Positions 1 to 10,408 of a DNA stretch of 64,000 bases are shown piece by piece (positions within the stretch are counted from its first letter, which is position 1; each line of letters begins with the position of its first letter). Below the pieces are notes generated by a model. The model did not search any database. It worked only from the letters and a program-made list of their open reading frames with translations, and was not told the DNA's origin. The translations under genes and the position numbers were made by a program. This DNA is from Enterococcus sp. ZJ1622. GTDB taxonomy: Bacteria; Bacillota; Bacilli; Lactobacillales; Enterococcaceae. The stretch spans positions 62,001 to 126,000 of the forward strand of contig NZ_JAAKDW010000005.1 in the NCBI RefSeq assembly GCF_011038845.1. The letters are read 5' to 3'.

Positions 1-765
<765 letters not shown>

Positions 766-813
766 TCAAAAATAATTTATCGTTAGTAATTATACCCTAC
801 TTGTCAACTTTTT

Positions 814-2082
814 CTAGAAAAAGAAGCGTTGGATGTCATTCCATGTCACTAATACCATGAGAAGCATCAGAAAACCGAACCCTACTAAGGTCAATATTCC
901 TTCTTTTTCTTGGCTGATTGGTTTGCCTCGAAGGCCTTCGATGATATTCAAGACGAGTTTTCCACCATCCAGTGCAGGAATCGGCAATAAGTTGACGATC
1001 CCTAGGTTCATGGAGAGCAAGGCCATCAAGCTGATAACAGTCATTACTCCTTGATTTGCAGCTTCAGAAGACAACTGGAACATCATGACAGGACCGCCTA
1101 GCTTATCTAAACTAAATCCGGTGAACAATGAGCCAAGAGCTTTGAAGATCTCCATAGAGCTGGTGAATGCCCGCTGTGTCCCCCCGACGATTTTATCCAT
1201 AAATCCGGTTTTTACTGGCGCTTGGATCCCTAATTGCCCAACTTTTGTACCATTGCTTTCAACTGCTTTTGGTGTCACCTCGAGCTCTTTTGTGTTTCCG
1301 TCTCGTTTTATTTCAAAATCCAATTTCTTCTCAGGATTTTTCGTGATCACTGATGTCAAATCATTCCATGAATGGATGGATTTTCCGTCAACACTTACTA
1401 TCTCATCATTTTCTTTCAAACCAGCTTCGGCTGCAGCACCGTCAGAAAGCACGGCTCCGATCTGATTCGTGTTCGTCACTTGGACGCCGCCTTGCATGAA
1501 AGCCAAAATGATAAATAACAAAATTGCTAGAATAAAGTTATTCATCGGTCCCGCAAAGTTCGTCAGCATACGCTGCCATAATTTTGCTGACTGGAACTGC
1601 ACATCTTTTGGCGCGATCCGAAGTTCTGTCCCGTCTGCTTCAATAATCGTTGCGTCATGATCGACAGGATAGGTGACAGCTTCTGTCTCATCACCGTTGA
1701 CATAACCTGTGATCGTCAATTCATCTTCAAGATCATATCGGATCAGTTCGATCGGGATGCCATTTGTCAGTTGAATTTTCTTGCTTAAGTTTATCTTCTC
1801 TACGACACCATCAGAATTCAATAAAAGAGATAACGGCATCCCAGGGGCCATTTCTGTTTCATCATCTCCATTTCCTGCCATTCTGACATATCCGCCGATT
1901 GGCAGCAAACGAAGTGTATATGTGGTTCCGTCCTTTGCTTGGTGCCCGTAGATCTTCGGCCCCATCCCGATTGCAAATTCACGAACGAGAATCCCTGATC
2001 GTTTCGCAAAGAAGAAATGTCCGAACTCGTGAACGATGACCAAAATACCAAAAACAATAATAAACGTTATAATTGTTTTCAT
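814..2082 (-). CDS. rseP: RseP/Eep site-2 intramembrane metalloprotease
   Basis: This is a membrane zinc protease of the S2P (M50B) family. In enterococci the orthologue Eep cleaves anti-sigma factors and lipoprotein signal peptides, including sex-pheromone precursors. The zinc motif HEFGH is at residues 18-22 in the first membrane segment. A PDZ domain lies at about residues 200-280, and the second metal-ligand motif LDGG is at 371-374 near the C-terminal membrane segments. The length of 422 residues is normal. The start has a good AAAGGAG site. A terminator at 2207-2244 separates it from cdsA upstream, so it probably has its own promoter within 2083-2200, and it is followed closely by proS. 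Confidence 0.95.
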   Translation of the reverse strand: MKTIITFIIVFGILVIVHEFGHFFFAKRSGILVREFAIGMGPKIYGHQAKDGTTYTLRLLPIGGYVRMAGNGDDETEMAPGMPLSLLLNSDGVVEKINLSKKIQLTNGIPIELIRYDLEDELTITGYVNGDETEAVTYPVDHDATIIEADGTELRIAPKDVQFQSAKLWQRMLTNFAGPMNNFILAILLFIILAFMQGGVQVTNTNQIGAVLSDGAAAEAGLKENDEIVSVDGKSIHSWNDLTSVITKNPEKKLDFEIKRDGNTKELEVTPKAVESNGTKVGQLGIQAPVKTGFMDKIVGGTQRAFTSSMEIFKALGSLFTGFSLDKLGGPVMMFQLSSEAANQGVMTVISLMALLSMNLGIVNLLPIPALDGGKLVLNIIEGLRGKPISQEKEGILTLVGFGFLMLLMVLVTWNDIQRFFF

Positions 2083-2206
2083 ATGCTTTCTCCTTTACAT
2101 GGTTTTTTATGCGTTTTTTTTGCGCGAATCGGCAATAAATAAAACACTATAATTTTACCATAGTCTCAGCTTATACACCAATAGTCTTGATAAATGAAAA
2201 ACAAAA

Positions 2207-2244
2207 ACCTGCGTCTTTTATGAAAATCATAAAAAAACGCAGGT
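2207..2244 (-). terminator. Rho-independent terminator after cdsA
   Basis: Read on the minus strand, ACCTGCGT pairs with ACGCAGGT across an AT-rich loop and is followed by a T-rich stretch. It lies directly after the cdsA stop codon at 2253. Confidence 0.75.
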
Positions 2245-2252
2245 AATAAGAA

Positions 2253-3053
2253 CTAAATCAGTCCAAATAGATGCATCATTGGAAAGACAAACAGCAAACT
2301 GTCGAAACGATCCAGAATTCCGCCATGTCCCGGCAAAATTTTACCAGAGTCCTTGACATCATAATGACGTTTAATTGCTGATTCTACTAAATCGCCAAAT
2401 TGGCCGACGATAGAAAAAATAACAGTCAGTAGAAGCATGACGAACATCCCATGATTGAATAAGTCTTTTGCCGAGAAAAGAAGGAAATAAAGGAACGCTA
2501 CAACAACTGCGCTTCCGATTCCACCCAATGCACCTTCAATCGTTTTATTCGGTGAGATATCCGGACTTAATTTGTGTTGACCATAACGTCTACCAACCAT
2601 ATAAGCGCCGATATCCGTTGCCCATACAATAAACAAACCAAAGATCAAGACAGTCAATCCTTCTGTTCTCGCGTTGACGAAATTCTGGAATCCCATCCCG
2701 ACGTATAGACTGACGATCACCGGAAACCCTGCTTCATCGATCGTGTACGTATTTTTTGATATAACAGACGTTCCCAGAAGGATCATCACAATGAAATAAA
2801 ACAACATAAAGCTGCTCGTGTTCTCTGGCAGGAAGAAAAACCACCGTTCCTTTGGTAATACGAGGATCACTGCACCAATGGCAGACAAGATCCCTTCAAA
2901 GCTCAATAATGTTAATCCCTTCATCCGGAACAATTCATACACGCCGACAACAGCTAATAAAGCTGCCACAAGCTCAATCGCTAAACCGCCGATCCAAATA
3001 ACAGGAATAAATAAAGCAAGTGCGATAACAGCAGTGATCACGCGTTGTTTCAT
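2253..3053 (-). CDS. cdsA: Phosphatidate cytidylyltransferase (CDP-diglyceride synthase)
   Basis: It makes CDP-diacylglycerol from phosphatidic acid and CTP, the entry to phosphatidylglycerol and cardiolipin. The protein is 266 residues with about eight hydrophobic membrane segments. The family signature is near the C-terminus (SPNKTIEGALGG and LPGHGGILDRFDS). I place the start at MKQRVITAV (ATG at 3051-3053), because an AGGGGG ribosome site precedes it and the ATGA overlaps the uppS stop codon. A longer upstream extension in the same frame lies wholly inside uppS and is not credible. Confidence 0.95.
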   Translation of the reverse strand: MKQRVITAVIALALFIPVIWIGGLAIELVAALLAVVGVYELFRMKGLTLLSFEGILSAIGAVILVLPKERWFFFLPENTSSFMLFYFIVMILLGTSVISKNTYTIDEAGFPVIVSLYVGMGFQNFVNARTEGLTVLIFGLFIVWATDIGAYMVGRRYGQHKLSPDISPNKTIEGALGGIGSAVVVAFLYFLLFSAKDLFNHGMFVMLLLTVIFSIVGQFGDLVESAIKRHYDVKDSGKILPGHGGILDRFDSLLFVFPMMHLFGLI

Positions 3054-3859
3054 GATTGATCCCCCTTTTCTTCTGTTTTTTTCACGCCGCCAAATCGACG
3101 GTCTCTGTTCTGATAAGAGGCGATCGCTTCTTCTAGATGTACGCCATCGAAATCCGGCCACAAAGCTTTCGTAAAATACAATTCGCTATAAGCAATTTGC
3201 CATAACAAGAAATTACTGATTCTTTCTTCACCGCTTGTTCTGATCACCAGCTCAGGATCTCGAAGCTCTTCTGGTAAGAAGCCGGTCATCAAATGCTCTG
3301 CAATCATTGCTTCGTCGATCTGGGCCGCATCGATTTCTTTGTCAGCAGCTTTTGCCGCTATTTGTTGGACGGCAGTCAGGATCTCTGCTCTGCTTCCATA
3401 GTTCAAGGCAAAATTCAGTACCATCCCAGTATTGTCTTTTGTCTGTTCGATGGCACGTCTCACGGCATCTTGTGTATGTTCAGGCAGTACATCCTCATAC
3501 CCCATCACATGGACTTTGACGTTTTCTTTGATCAGCTCAGGAACGAAGGTATCAAAAAAATCCACAGGAAGCTGCATCAAGAAACTGACCTCGTCTTTTG
3601 GACGTTTCCAGTTTTCGGTAGAAAAAGCATACAGCGTCAGTACTTTCACACCTAGTTTCGAAGCCTTTTTCGTTACGGTTTTAACGGTCTCCATTCCCTC
3701 TTTATGTCCCGCCACACGCGGTAAACGCCGATTTTGAGCCCAACGTCCATTTCCATCCATGATGATGGCGATATGTTGAGGAATAGCACCATTTACATCA
3801 AATTGAAATTCGCTTTTTTCTTGAATATATTTGTTTTTTTGCGGAAAAAAACGTAACAT
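3050..3859 (-). CDS. uppS: Isoprenyl transferase (undecaprenyl diphosphate synthase)
   Basis: This cytoplasmic cis-prenyltransferase condenses isopentenyl units onto farnesyl diphosphate to make the C55 carrier lipid for peptidoglycan, teichoic acid and capsule. The catalytic Asp is about residue 35 in the motif MDGNGRWA. The later conserved motif RTSGEERISNFLLWQ is also present. The length of 269 residues is slightly long because of an N-terminal extension of about 30 residues. AGGAGG precedes the ATG. It overlaps cdsA by four bases, giving a coupled uppS-cdsA pair. Confidence 0.96.
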   Translation of the reverse strand: MLRFFPQKNKYIQEKSEFQFDVNGAIPQHIAIIMDGNGRWAQNRRLPRVAGHKEGMETVKTVTKKASKLGVKVLTLYAFSTENWKRPKDEVSFLMQLPVDFFDTFVPELIKENVKVHVMGYEDVLPEHTQDAVRRAIEQTKDNTGMVLNFALNYGSRAEILTAVQQIAAKAADKEIDAAQIDEAMIAEHLMTGFLPEELRDPELVIRTSGEERISNFLLWQIAYSELYFTKALWPDFDGVHLEEAIASYQNRDRRFGGVKKTEEKGDQS

Positions 3860-4040
3860 TCTTTTTCCTCCTATACTAAAAAATTCCCACTATCTTAAAT
3901 ATTATAGCAATAACTTACGTGATTTCCTACGTTCTGCAGTTTTTTTTTACTAAATTCAGCAGATTTTTTTCTTTTTTTAATGTTTAGCTGACCATCAAGG
4001 GCAAAAGCAGCTGGAATCATGACTCAGCCAATCGAAAAAA

Positions 4041-4070
4041 GCAGAGGAAACACCTGAATGTTCCCTCTGC
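4041..4070 (-). terminator. Terminator after the pyrH-frr operon
   Basis: On the minus strand GCAGAGGGAA pairs with TTTCCTCTGC and is followed by a run of T (plus-strand A-run at 4035-4040). It lies 20 bases past the frr stop codon. The rest of the 230-base gap up to uppS is AT-rich and presumably holds the uppS promoter. Confidence 0.85.
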
Positions 4071-4089
4071 TTGTAGAATCTAGTATGTG

Positions 4090-4647
4090 CTAAACTTCTA
4101 ATAATTCTTTTTCTTTATCGCTTGCGATCTTGTCTACTTCCTTGATACTGTTGTCTGTCAATGTTTGGACATCTTTTTCCAAGCCACGCAGATCATCTTC
4201 TGTGATTTCTCCATTTTTTTGTTGTTTTTTATATTCGTCGATTGCTTCACGACGGATATTACGGATAGCGACTTTCGCATTTTCTGCTTCTTTTTTCACA
4301 TCTTTAGCCAGTTCCTTACGACGTTCTTCTGTCAATTGAGGAATAACCAAACGGATCACGTTTCCGTCGTTGGTTGGGCTGATTCCGATGTCGCTTGCCA
4401 TAATCGCTTTTTCAACATCTTGAAGAATACTTTTATCAAATGGTGTGATCATCAGTACTCTTGCTTCTGGGATTTGGATGGAAGCCATTTGATTCAATGG
4501 CGTAGGTGCACCGTAATAATTTACTGTGATGCGGTCTAATAGACTTGCATTCGCACGTCCTGCGCGGATCTGTCCAAGTTCTCTTTGTAGATTTTGTGCT
4601 GCTTTATGCATTTTTTCTTTTGCTTCTGTCATAATTGCGTCTGCCAT
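4090..4647 (-). CDS. frr: Ribosome recycling factor
   Basis: It splits post-termination ribosomes together with EF-G. The 185-residue protein matches the standard family length. It carries the conserved N-terminal helix ([15 protein letters not shown]) and the central [14 protein letters not shown] region, then a long charged C-terminal helix (the [16 protein letters not shown] part). AGGGGG precedes the ATG. Only three bases separate it from pyrH, giving a two-gene operon, the arrangement usual in Firmicutes. Confidence 0.97.
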   Translation of the reverse strand: MADAIMTEAKEKMHKAAQNLQRELGQIRAGRANASLLDRITVNYYGAPTPLNQMASIQIPEARVLMITPFDKSILQDVEKAIMASDIGISPTNDGNVIRLVIPQLTEERRKELAKDVKKEAENAKVAIRNIRREAIDEYKKQQKNGEITEDDLRGLEKDVQTLTDNSIKEVDKIASDKEKELLEV

Positions 4648-4650
4648 TTT

Positions 4651-5457
<807 letters not shown>

Positions 5458-5466
5458 TTAAAAAAA

Positions 5467-5491
5467 GGGAGCGCACAAACCGTGCGTTCCC
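5467..5491 (-). terminator. Terminator after tsf
   Basis: On the minus strand GGGAACGCACGG pairs with GTGCGCTCCC around a three- to four-base loop, followed by a T-run. It lies 19 bases past the tsf stop codon and ends the rpsB-tsf operon. Confidence 0.85.
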
Positions 5492-5509
5492 GTCTGTTAT
5501 TCAACAGAA

Positions 5510-6391
5510 TTATTTTTTCACTTGGCTCATAACTTCTTCTACAAAGTTATCTTCGCGTTTTTCGATTCCTTCGCCAACTTCGAAACGTACGAATGTTTTA
5601 ACAGTTGCGCCTTTTGAAGCAACATATTTTTCAACAGTCATATCAGGATCTTTAACGAATGGTTGGTCAACCAAAGCGATTTCTGCTTTGAATTTTTTCA
5701 GGCGTCCTTCTACCATTTTTTCAACGATATTCGCTGGTTTTCCTTCGTTCAATGCTTGTTCTGTAAGAACAGTTTTTTCATGTTCCAATTCAGCTTCTGG
5801 AATTTGTGATTCATTGACGTAACGAGGGTTGATAGCTGCTACGTGCATTGCTACGTCTCTTGCTACAGTTTCGTCAGTTGTGCCGTCCAAAACAGTCAAT
5901 ACAGCAATGCGTCCGCCCATGTGTAGGTATCCGCCAAATGCAGCATTTTCGTCTTTTTCGACTACTTCAAAACGACGGAAGCTGATTTTTTCTCCGATGA
6001 CTTGTGTCGCTTCGATCAGATCAGATTCGATTGTTCCTTTTTCTGTTTTGATTTTCATAGCAGCTTCCATGTCAGCTGGTTTGTTTTCAGCAACAAGTTC
6101 TGCGATTTCTTTGACTAAGTCTTGGAACATTTCGTTTTTAGAAACGAAGTCAGTTTCTGAGTTTACTTCAACGATTGCTGCAGTGTTGCCTTTCACTGCG
6201 ACTGAAGCTAGACCTTCAGCAGCGATACGATCGTTTTTCTTCGCTGCTTTCGCCATTCCTTTTTCACGTAAAAGATCAACTGCTTTTTCCATGTCGCCTT
6301 CTACTTCTACCAATGCTTTTTTCGCATCCATCATTCCTACGCCAGTCATTTCGCGTAGTTCTTTTACCATTTTAGCTGTAACGTCTGCCAT
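5510..6391 (-). CDS. tsf: Elongation factor Ts
   Basis: This is the nucleotide exchange factor for EF-Tu. The N-terminal UBA-like domain (residues 1-55) includes [16 protein letters not shown]. The core has the TDFVSKNE motif that contacts EF-Tu. The length of 293 residues is normal. AGGAGG precedes the ATG. It lies about 96 bases after rpsB with a strong hairpin in the gap, so its expression relative to S2 may be tuned by partial termination. Confidence 0.97.
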   Translation of the reverse strand: MADVTAKMVKELREMTGVGMMDAKKALVEVEGDMEKAVDLLREKGMAKAAKKNDRIAAEGLASVAVKGNTAAIVEVNSETDFVSKNEMFQDLVKEIAELVAENKPADMEAAMKIKTEKGTIESDLIEATQVIGEKISFRRFEVVEKDENAAFGGYLHMGGRIAVLTVLDGTTDETVARDVAMHVAAINPRYVNESQIPEAELEHEKTVLTEQALNEGKPANIVEKMVEGRLKKFKAEIALVDQPFVKDPDMTVEKYVASKGATVKTFVRFEVGEGIEKREDNFVEEVMSQVKK

Positions 6392-6424
6392 GTTTGTTTC
6401 CTCCTGTGTTTTCTTTTTAAAAAA

Positions 6425-6474
6425 AGCTGTTTCAAAGGAGAGTGAGGCTTGTCGCCTAGCCTTTGAAACAGCTC
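6425..6474 (-). terminator. Hairpin between rpsB and tsf (partial terminator or attenuator)
   Basis: On the minus strand AGCTGTTTCAAAGG pairs with CCTTTGAAACAGCT across a GC-containing loop, and T residues follow. It sits inside a well-known operon. It therefore probably lets some transcription through, giving more rpsB than tsf message, or marks processing. The hairpin is read directly; the role is inferred. Confidence 0.7.
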
Positions 6475-6487
6475 CATCATTCTAAAA

Positions 6488-7270
6488 TTATTCTGCTGAA
6501 GAGTTGTCGCCTTCAACAACATCTACGATTTCTTCGATTGATGTTGCGTTGTTTTCTGCTGCAAAATCTTCTTCAACCACTTGGTCTTCCCCTTGGTTGC
6601 CTTCGATAAATGCATCAGCCATTTTTGAAGTGATCAATTTAACGGCGCGGATAGCATCGTCATTTGAAGGGATCACTACGTCGATTTCATCTGGATCGCA
6701 GTTTGTATCAACCATAGCTACGATTGGGATATTCAATTTATGCGCTTCTTGAACAGCGATACGTTCTTTACGAGGGTCTACGATGTACATTACATCTGGG
6801 ATTCTTGGCATATCAGCGATACCGCCTAAGAATTTTTCAAGACGTTCGCGTTCTTTGTTCAAACCAGCAACTTCTTTTTTAGGAAGTACTTCAAATGTTC
6901 CGTCTTCTTCCATTGCATTGATTTGTTTCAAACGGCTGATACGTTTTTGGATTGTATCCCAGTTTGTCAATGTTCCACCTAACCAGCGATGGTTAACGAA
7001 ATATTGTCCTGCGCGTGTTGCTTCTTCTTTGATTGCTTCTTGTGCTTGTTTTTTTGTACCTACGAACAAAGCAACGCCGCCTTCTTCTGCAACGCTCTTC
7101 ATGTAGTCATATGCTGCATCGACTAATTTCACTGTTTTTTGCAAGTCAATGATGTAGATACCGTTTCTTTCTGTGAAGATATATTTCTTCATTTTTGGGT
7201 TCCAGCGACGTGTTTGGTGACCAAAGTGTACGCCGGCTTCTAGTAATTGTTTCATAGAAATTACTGCCAT
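6488..7270 (-). CDS. rpsB: 30S ribosomal protein S2
   Basis: A structural protein of the small ribosomal subunit. It begins [20 protein letters not shown], with the S2 signature [13 protein letters not shown]. The 260 residues end in an acidic tail. I chose the ATG at 7268-7270 because GGAGG precedes it. A longer upstream reading, from a remote start, lies in the leader. First gene of rpsB-tsf. Confidence 0.97.
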   Translation of the reverse strand: MAVISMKQLLEAGVHFGHQTRRWNPKMKKYIFTERNGIYIIDLQKTVKLVDAAYDYMKSVAEEGGVALFVGTKKQAQEAIKEEATRAGQYFVNHRWLGGTLTNWDTIQKRISRLKQINAMEEDGTFEVLPKKEVAGLNKERERLEKFLGGIADMPRIPDVMYIVDPRKERIAVQEAHKLNIPIVAMVDTNCDPDEIDVVIPSNDDAIRAVKLITSKMADAFIEGNQGEDQVVEEDFAAENNATSIEEIVDVVEGDNSSAE

Positions 7271-7399
7271 TTTTGTTTCCTCCGATTTGGTTTTTATTTT
7301 CCCTCTTCTTGTCCTCGAGCTCGCCAGCAAACTTTCTCAAGCACCTACTGACAATCCGACAAGAATGTGGATTTGCTGATGCACAAAGCACCCTCAGCT

Positions 7400-7428
7400 A
7401 TTATACAGATAAATCACCTGTATCGCAA
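7400..7428 (-). promoter_or_regulatory. Promoter of rpsB-tsf
   Basis: On the minus strand TTGCGA (7423-7428) and a perfect TATAAT (7400-7405) are separated by 17 bases. This predicts a leader of about 120 bases before rpsB, long enough for autogenous control by S2, although I see no named motif in it. The remainder of the 7271-7609 gap holds only this promoter, the leader and the argR promoter. Confidence 0.75.
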
Positions 7429-7547
7429 TAGCAAAAGTTTTTTCTGCCCAACATTCAATATTTTACCCGAAACCCTACAATAATTCAAGGAAAACTCTTT
7501 TCTTCTTTTTGCTTTTCCTGCTGTTGTTTATAAAAAGCGAATTAATG

Positions 7548-7577
7548 TTGGGCATTTCTCATTTTTTTTGTTATGAT
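7548..7577 (+). promoter_or_regulatory. Probable argR promoter
   Basis: TTGGGC (7548-7553) and TATGAT (7572-7577) lie 18 bases apart, about 30 bases before the argR ATG and its AAAGGAG site. The -35 match is weak. Confidence 0.45.
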
Positions 7578-7609
7578 ACATGTGAAATCTTTCGTAAAGG
7601 AGAAAGAAA

Positions 7610-8089
7610 ATGCGTAAAGCTGAGCGACATTTACTGATTAAACAAGTGATCGAGACTTCACCGATCCGAACGCAAGAAGAACTGCTGACTAGGTTGAATG
7701 AATACGGTGTCACTGCCACTCAAGCGACGATCTCGCGAGATATCCGCGACTTGAAGATCGTCAAAGCGCCTGATGAGGATGGACTCAATCGTTTTGTTCT
7801 TTTTCGCGGACAAGATAACTCAGAGGAAAAAAATGAAGAAGAACAACGGCTGATCCATATGATCGAAGATATCGTCGTCAAAGTCGAGCGTGTCCACTTC
7901 TTGACAATCGTGAACACTCTTCCAGACAATGCCCATCTGTTCGCCTCTGTTCTAGACGAAATCAACCCGCCTCCTATCGTTAGTACGATCGCTGGATTCG
8001 ACACCGTCGTTGTGATTTCGCAGAATGAAGAAGAAGCCCAGCTCGTCGAAGCCTTTTTGCACCACCCGACGCAGTCTTCCATTTTTTAA
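7610..8089 (+). CDS. argR: ArgR-family arginine-responsive regulator
   Basis: This is a hexameric, arginine-sensing transcription regulator. The N-terminal winged helix (residues 1-70) includes the characteristic TQATISRDIRDLKIVK recognition region. The C-terminal oligomerisation and arginine-binding domain includes STIAGFDTVVV. In classical ArgR the equivalent arginine loop reads GDDT, whereas here it is GFDT. That is typical of the divergent paralogues found beside arc genes in lactic acid bacteria, so arginine binding may differ. It lies 8 kb from arcABC, which it probably controls. Which paralogue name applies is uncertain. Confidence 0.88.
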   Translation: MRKAERHLLIKQVIETSPIRTQEELLTRLNEYGVTATQATISRDIRDLKIVKAPDEDGLNRFVLFRGQDNSEEKNEEEQRLIHMIEDIVVKVERVHFLTIVNTLPDNAHLFASVLDEINPPPIVSTIAGFDTVVVISQNEEEAQLVEAFLHHPTQSSIF

Positions 8090-8093
8090 TTGG

Positions 8094-8129
8094 AACAAGC
8101 ATCTCTGTATTCGAGATGCTTGTTTTTTT
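8094..8129 (+). terminator. Terminator after argR
   Basis: ACAAGCATCTC pairs with GAGATGCTTGT around a seven-base loop and is followed by seven T. Located five bases after the argR stop codon. Confidence 0.9.
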
Positions 8130-8210
8130 ATTTTCCTTCTTTCCCCTCATTAACAAACCTTTACACTCTTTACAAAAAGACATCAGTTTTTATTTAAACT
8201 TTTCATAACT

Positions 8211-8336
8211 TTGATTCAAAATCAATAATCTTTCTATATATTAATGAGATAGAGGTGGTCATGAGGCTGAACCGGCCACTTCTTTCGCTAAACCTGTAAG
8301 CAGTTTAACAAAAAATAGAAATAGAGAGGGCGAAAA
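8211..8336 (+). promoter_or_regulatory. Probable phnWX promoter and structured leader
   Basis: TTGATT (8211-8216) and a TATATA-type -10 (8235-8240) are separated by 18 bases. The leader of about 90 bases contains GTGGTC pairing with GGCCAC (8255-8280) and a second weak stem formed by AAAC and GTTT further on. No known riboswitch class was recognised. The promoter is plausible; any regulatory role of the leader is speculation. Confidence 0.4.
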
Positions 8337-9428
8337 ATGTACAAATTACTGACACCTGGTCCATTAACTACTTCTTCTACGGTCAAAGAGGCTATGCTGA
8401 TCGATCATTGCACATGGGACAATGATTACAAACAAATCACTCAAGAGATCCGTACCAAATTACTAAATCTTGCACATGTATCAGCAAAGGAATACACAGC
8501 CGTTTTAATGCAAGGAAGCGGATCTTTTGGTGTAGAGTCTGTTTTGAGTTCCATGTTGAGACCAGATGACCATCTGCTCTTATGTGTCAATGGGGCTTAT
8601 GGACAACGAATGGCTGATATGTGTGAACGATACGAGGTTGAAACGACGATTTATGCGACTGCAGAGAATCAGATACCTGATGCGAAAGAGGTTGAGAGAA
8701 TCGTGGCTGATCATCCTTCAATTAGCGCAATCGCTATGGTCCACAGCGAAACAACCTCTGGAATATTGAATGATCTGTCAGGAATCGGCGCTTTTGCCAA
8801 GCAACACGATCTGCTGTTCATCGTTGATGCGATGTCCAGTTTCGGCGGTATCGATATCGATTTTGTCGGTTTAGACATCGATTTTCTGATTTCCAGTTCA
8901 AACAAGTGCATCCAAGGTGTTCCTGGCTTCTCCTTCGTGATTGCGAAACGAAAAGAGCTAGAAGAAAGAAATGGCTCCAGCAAGACACTTTCTCTTGATT
9001 TGTATGAACAGTACAAAGTCATGGAAGACCAAGGCGGAAAATGGCGCTTCACTTCTCCTACCCACACTGTTCTTGCCTTCCAGCAGGCATTGAAGGAGCT
9101 GGAGGAAGAAGGCGGTATCCAAGCGAGAAATATACGTTATGCAGTAAATAATCGGCTTCTTCGAGAAGAAATGGCAACTATTGGCTATGAGCCATTCATC
9201 AAGGAAAATCAAGGACCCTTCATCACTTCTTTTATGTATCCGGATGATCCGACATTTGATTTCAATCATTTTTATCATTATTTAAAACAGCATGGATTCG
9301 TCATTTATCCTGGAAAAATCAACCATCATGATTGTTTTCGTATTGGCAACATCGGAGATATCTATCCAGAAGATATCTTAGAATTAACAGCTGTCATCAA
9401 AAATTATCGGAGGAGCACACATGATTAA
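8337..9428 (+). CDS. phnW: 2-aminoethylphosphonate--pyruvate transaminase
   Basis: This PLP enzyme converts 2-aminoethylphosphonate and pyruvate to phosphonoacetaldehyde and alanine. The 363 residues match the class V aminotransferase PhnW family: N-terminal LLTPGPLTTS, the conserved DAMSSFGG segment, and the lysine in SSSNKCIQGVPG that should carry PLP. AGAGGG precedes the ATG. It overlaps phnX by eight bases, so the pair is translationally coupled. No phosphonate transporter or regulator is next to it, so uptake must come from elsewhere. Confidence 0.93.
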   Translation: MYKLLTPGPLTTSSTVKEAMLIDHCTWDNDYKQITQEIRTKLLNLAHVSAKEYTAVLMQGSGSFGVESVLSSMLRPDDHLLLCVNGAYGQRMADMCERYEVETTIYATAENQIPDAKEVERIVADHPSISAIAMVHSETTSGILNDLSGIGAFAKQHDLLFIVDAMSSFGGIDIDFVGLDIDFLISSSNKCIQGVPGFSFVIAKRKELEERNGSSKTLSLDLYEQYKVMEDQGGKWRFTSPTHTVLAFQQALKELEEEGGIQARNIRYAVNNRLLREEMATIGYEPFIKENQGPFITSFMYPDDPTFDFNHFYHYLKQHGFVIYPGKINHHDCFRIGNIGDIYPEDILELTAVIKNYRRSTHD

Positions 9429-10197
9429 AACAGTGATTTTAGATTGGGCAGGTACAACAGTTGACTTTGGCTGTATGGCTCCTGTCCATGCGTTCAAAAA
9501 CGCATTTCTCGAAAAAAATATCCAGCTGACGGACAAAGAGATCCGCGAACCCATGGGCAAACTGAAATTGGATCATATCCATCAGCTGTTCGCCCTCCCC
9601 TCCGTCCAGAAACAATGGTTGAAACTTTATCACGAACTGCCACAGGAAAAAGACGCGAATGAATTATATACTCAATTCGAACGATTTTTATTTGAGGATT
9701 TAGCAAACTACGCTTCTTTAAAACCTGATACCTTGCCAGCGATCGATCGATTAAAATCTGAGGGCTTGTCGATCGGCACGACTACTGGATATACGCGTGA
9801 GATGATGGATATCGTGGCCAAAACAGCTGAATCTTTCGGCTATACGCCTGATTTTCTCGTTACGCCAGATGAGACAGAGGGTTTGGGAAGACCTTATCCC
9901 TATATGATTTTCAAGAATATGCAATTTTTCCAAAGCCGTTCCGTGAAAGAAGTGATCAAGGTCGGCGATACGGCAGCAGACATAAAAGAAGGAAAAAATG
10001 CAGGACTATTCACGGTCGGAGTCATTGACGGAAGTTCTGCCATGGGACTTTCCTATGAAGAATATAAAGCTTTAGATACCGAAGAATTGAATCGGCTCCG
10101 TTCTTTTGTTTCTCGTGAGTTTCACGACGCCGGCGCTGATCTTTGTGTGAACAACCTTGAAGAATTAGCAGATTTCATACTAGAGGCGAATCAGTAA
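9421..10197 (+). CDS. phnX: Phosphonoacetaldehyde hydrolase (phosphonatase)
   Basis: A haloacid dehalogenase-superfamily enzyme that cleaves the C-P bond of phosphonoacetaldehyde to acetaldehyde and phosphate. The 258 residues start with the nucleophile motif LDWAGTTVDFG (Asp at residue 8). The cap domain holds the Schiff-base lysine region (EPMGKLKLDH), and VGDTAADIKEGKNAG is the HAD motif IV. GGAGGAGC lies just before the ATG inside the end of phnW. Together phnWX lets the cell use 2-aminoethylphosphonate as phosphorus and nitrogen source. Confidence 0.94.
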   Translation: MIKTVILDWAGTTVDFGCMAPVHAFKNAFLEKNIQLTDKEIREPMGKLKLDHIHQLFALPSVQKQWLKLYHELPQEKDANELYTQFERFLFEDLANYASLKPDTLPAIDRLKSEGLSIGTTTGYTREMMDIVAKTAESFGYTPDFLVTPDETEGLGRPYPYMIFKNMQFFQSRSVKEVIKVGDTAADIKEGKNAGLFTVGVIDGSSAMGLSYEEYKALDTEELNRLRSFVSREFHDAGADLCVNNLEELADFILEANQ

Positions 10198-10227
10198 AAC
10201 AGTCATTTTTCTGCGGATCGAACCATA

Positions 10228-10274
10228 AAGAGCAGCGAAGAACAGCCACTTGATGACTGTTCTTCGCTGCTCTT
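10228..10274. terminator. Perfect 18-bp inverted repeat between convergent phnX and argS
   Basis: AAGAGCAGCGAAGAACAG at 10228-10245 is exactly repeated in reverse at 10257-10274 with an 11-base loop. It lies 30 bases past phnX and 134 bases before the argS stop codon. There is no clear T-run on either side, so it may stop transcription in both directions weakly or mark a 3' end. The rest of the gap shows nothing recognisable. Confidence 0.6.
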
Positions 10275-10408
10275 ATATGGATTATGTGAAGAACTGATTT
10301 TATATTACTCTTACTTACCACATTAGATGGGCAAAAACATCAGTGAATTGAGTATGCGACATACCTACTTAGCTCTTAAAGCTGAATAGCACTGTCACAA
10401 CCTCTTTC

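Noticed and set aside
3054-3161. Longer N-terminus for cdsA
   Set aside because: It lies entirely inside uppS and adds basic non-membrane residues; the ATG at 3051-3053 has a strong ribosome site.
10228-10274. Insertion-sequence terminal repeats
   Set aside because: The perfect inverted repeat has only an 11-base loop and no transposase; it is a 3'-end hairpin of convergent genes.
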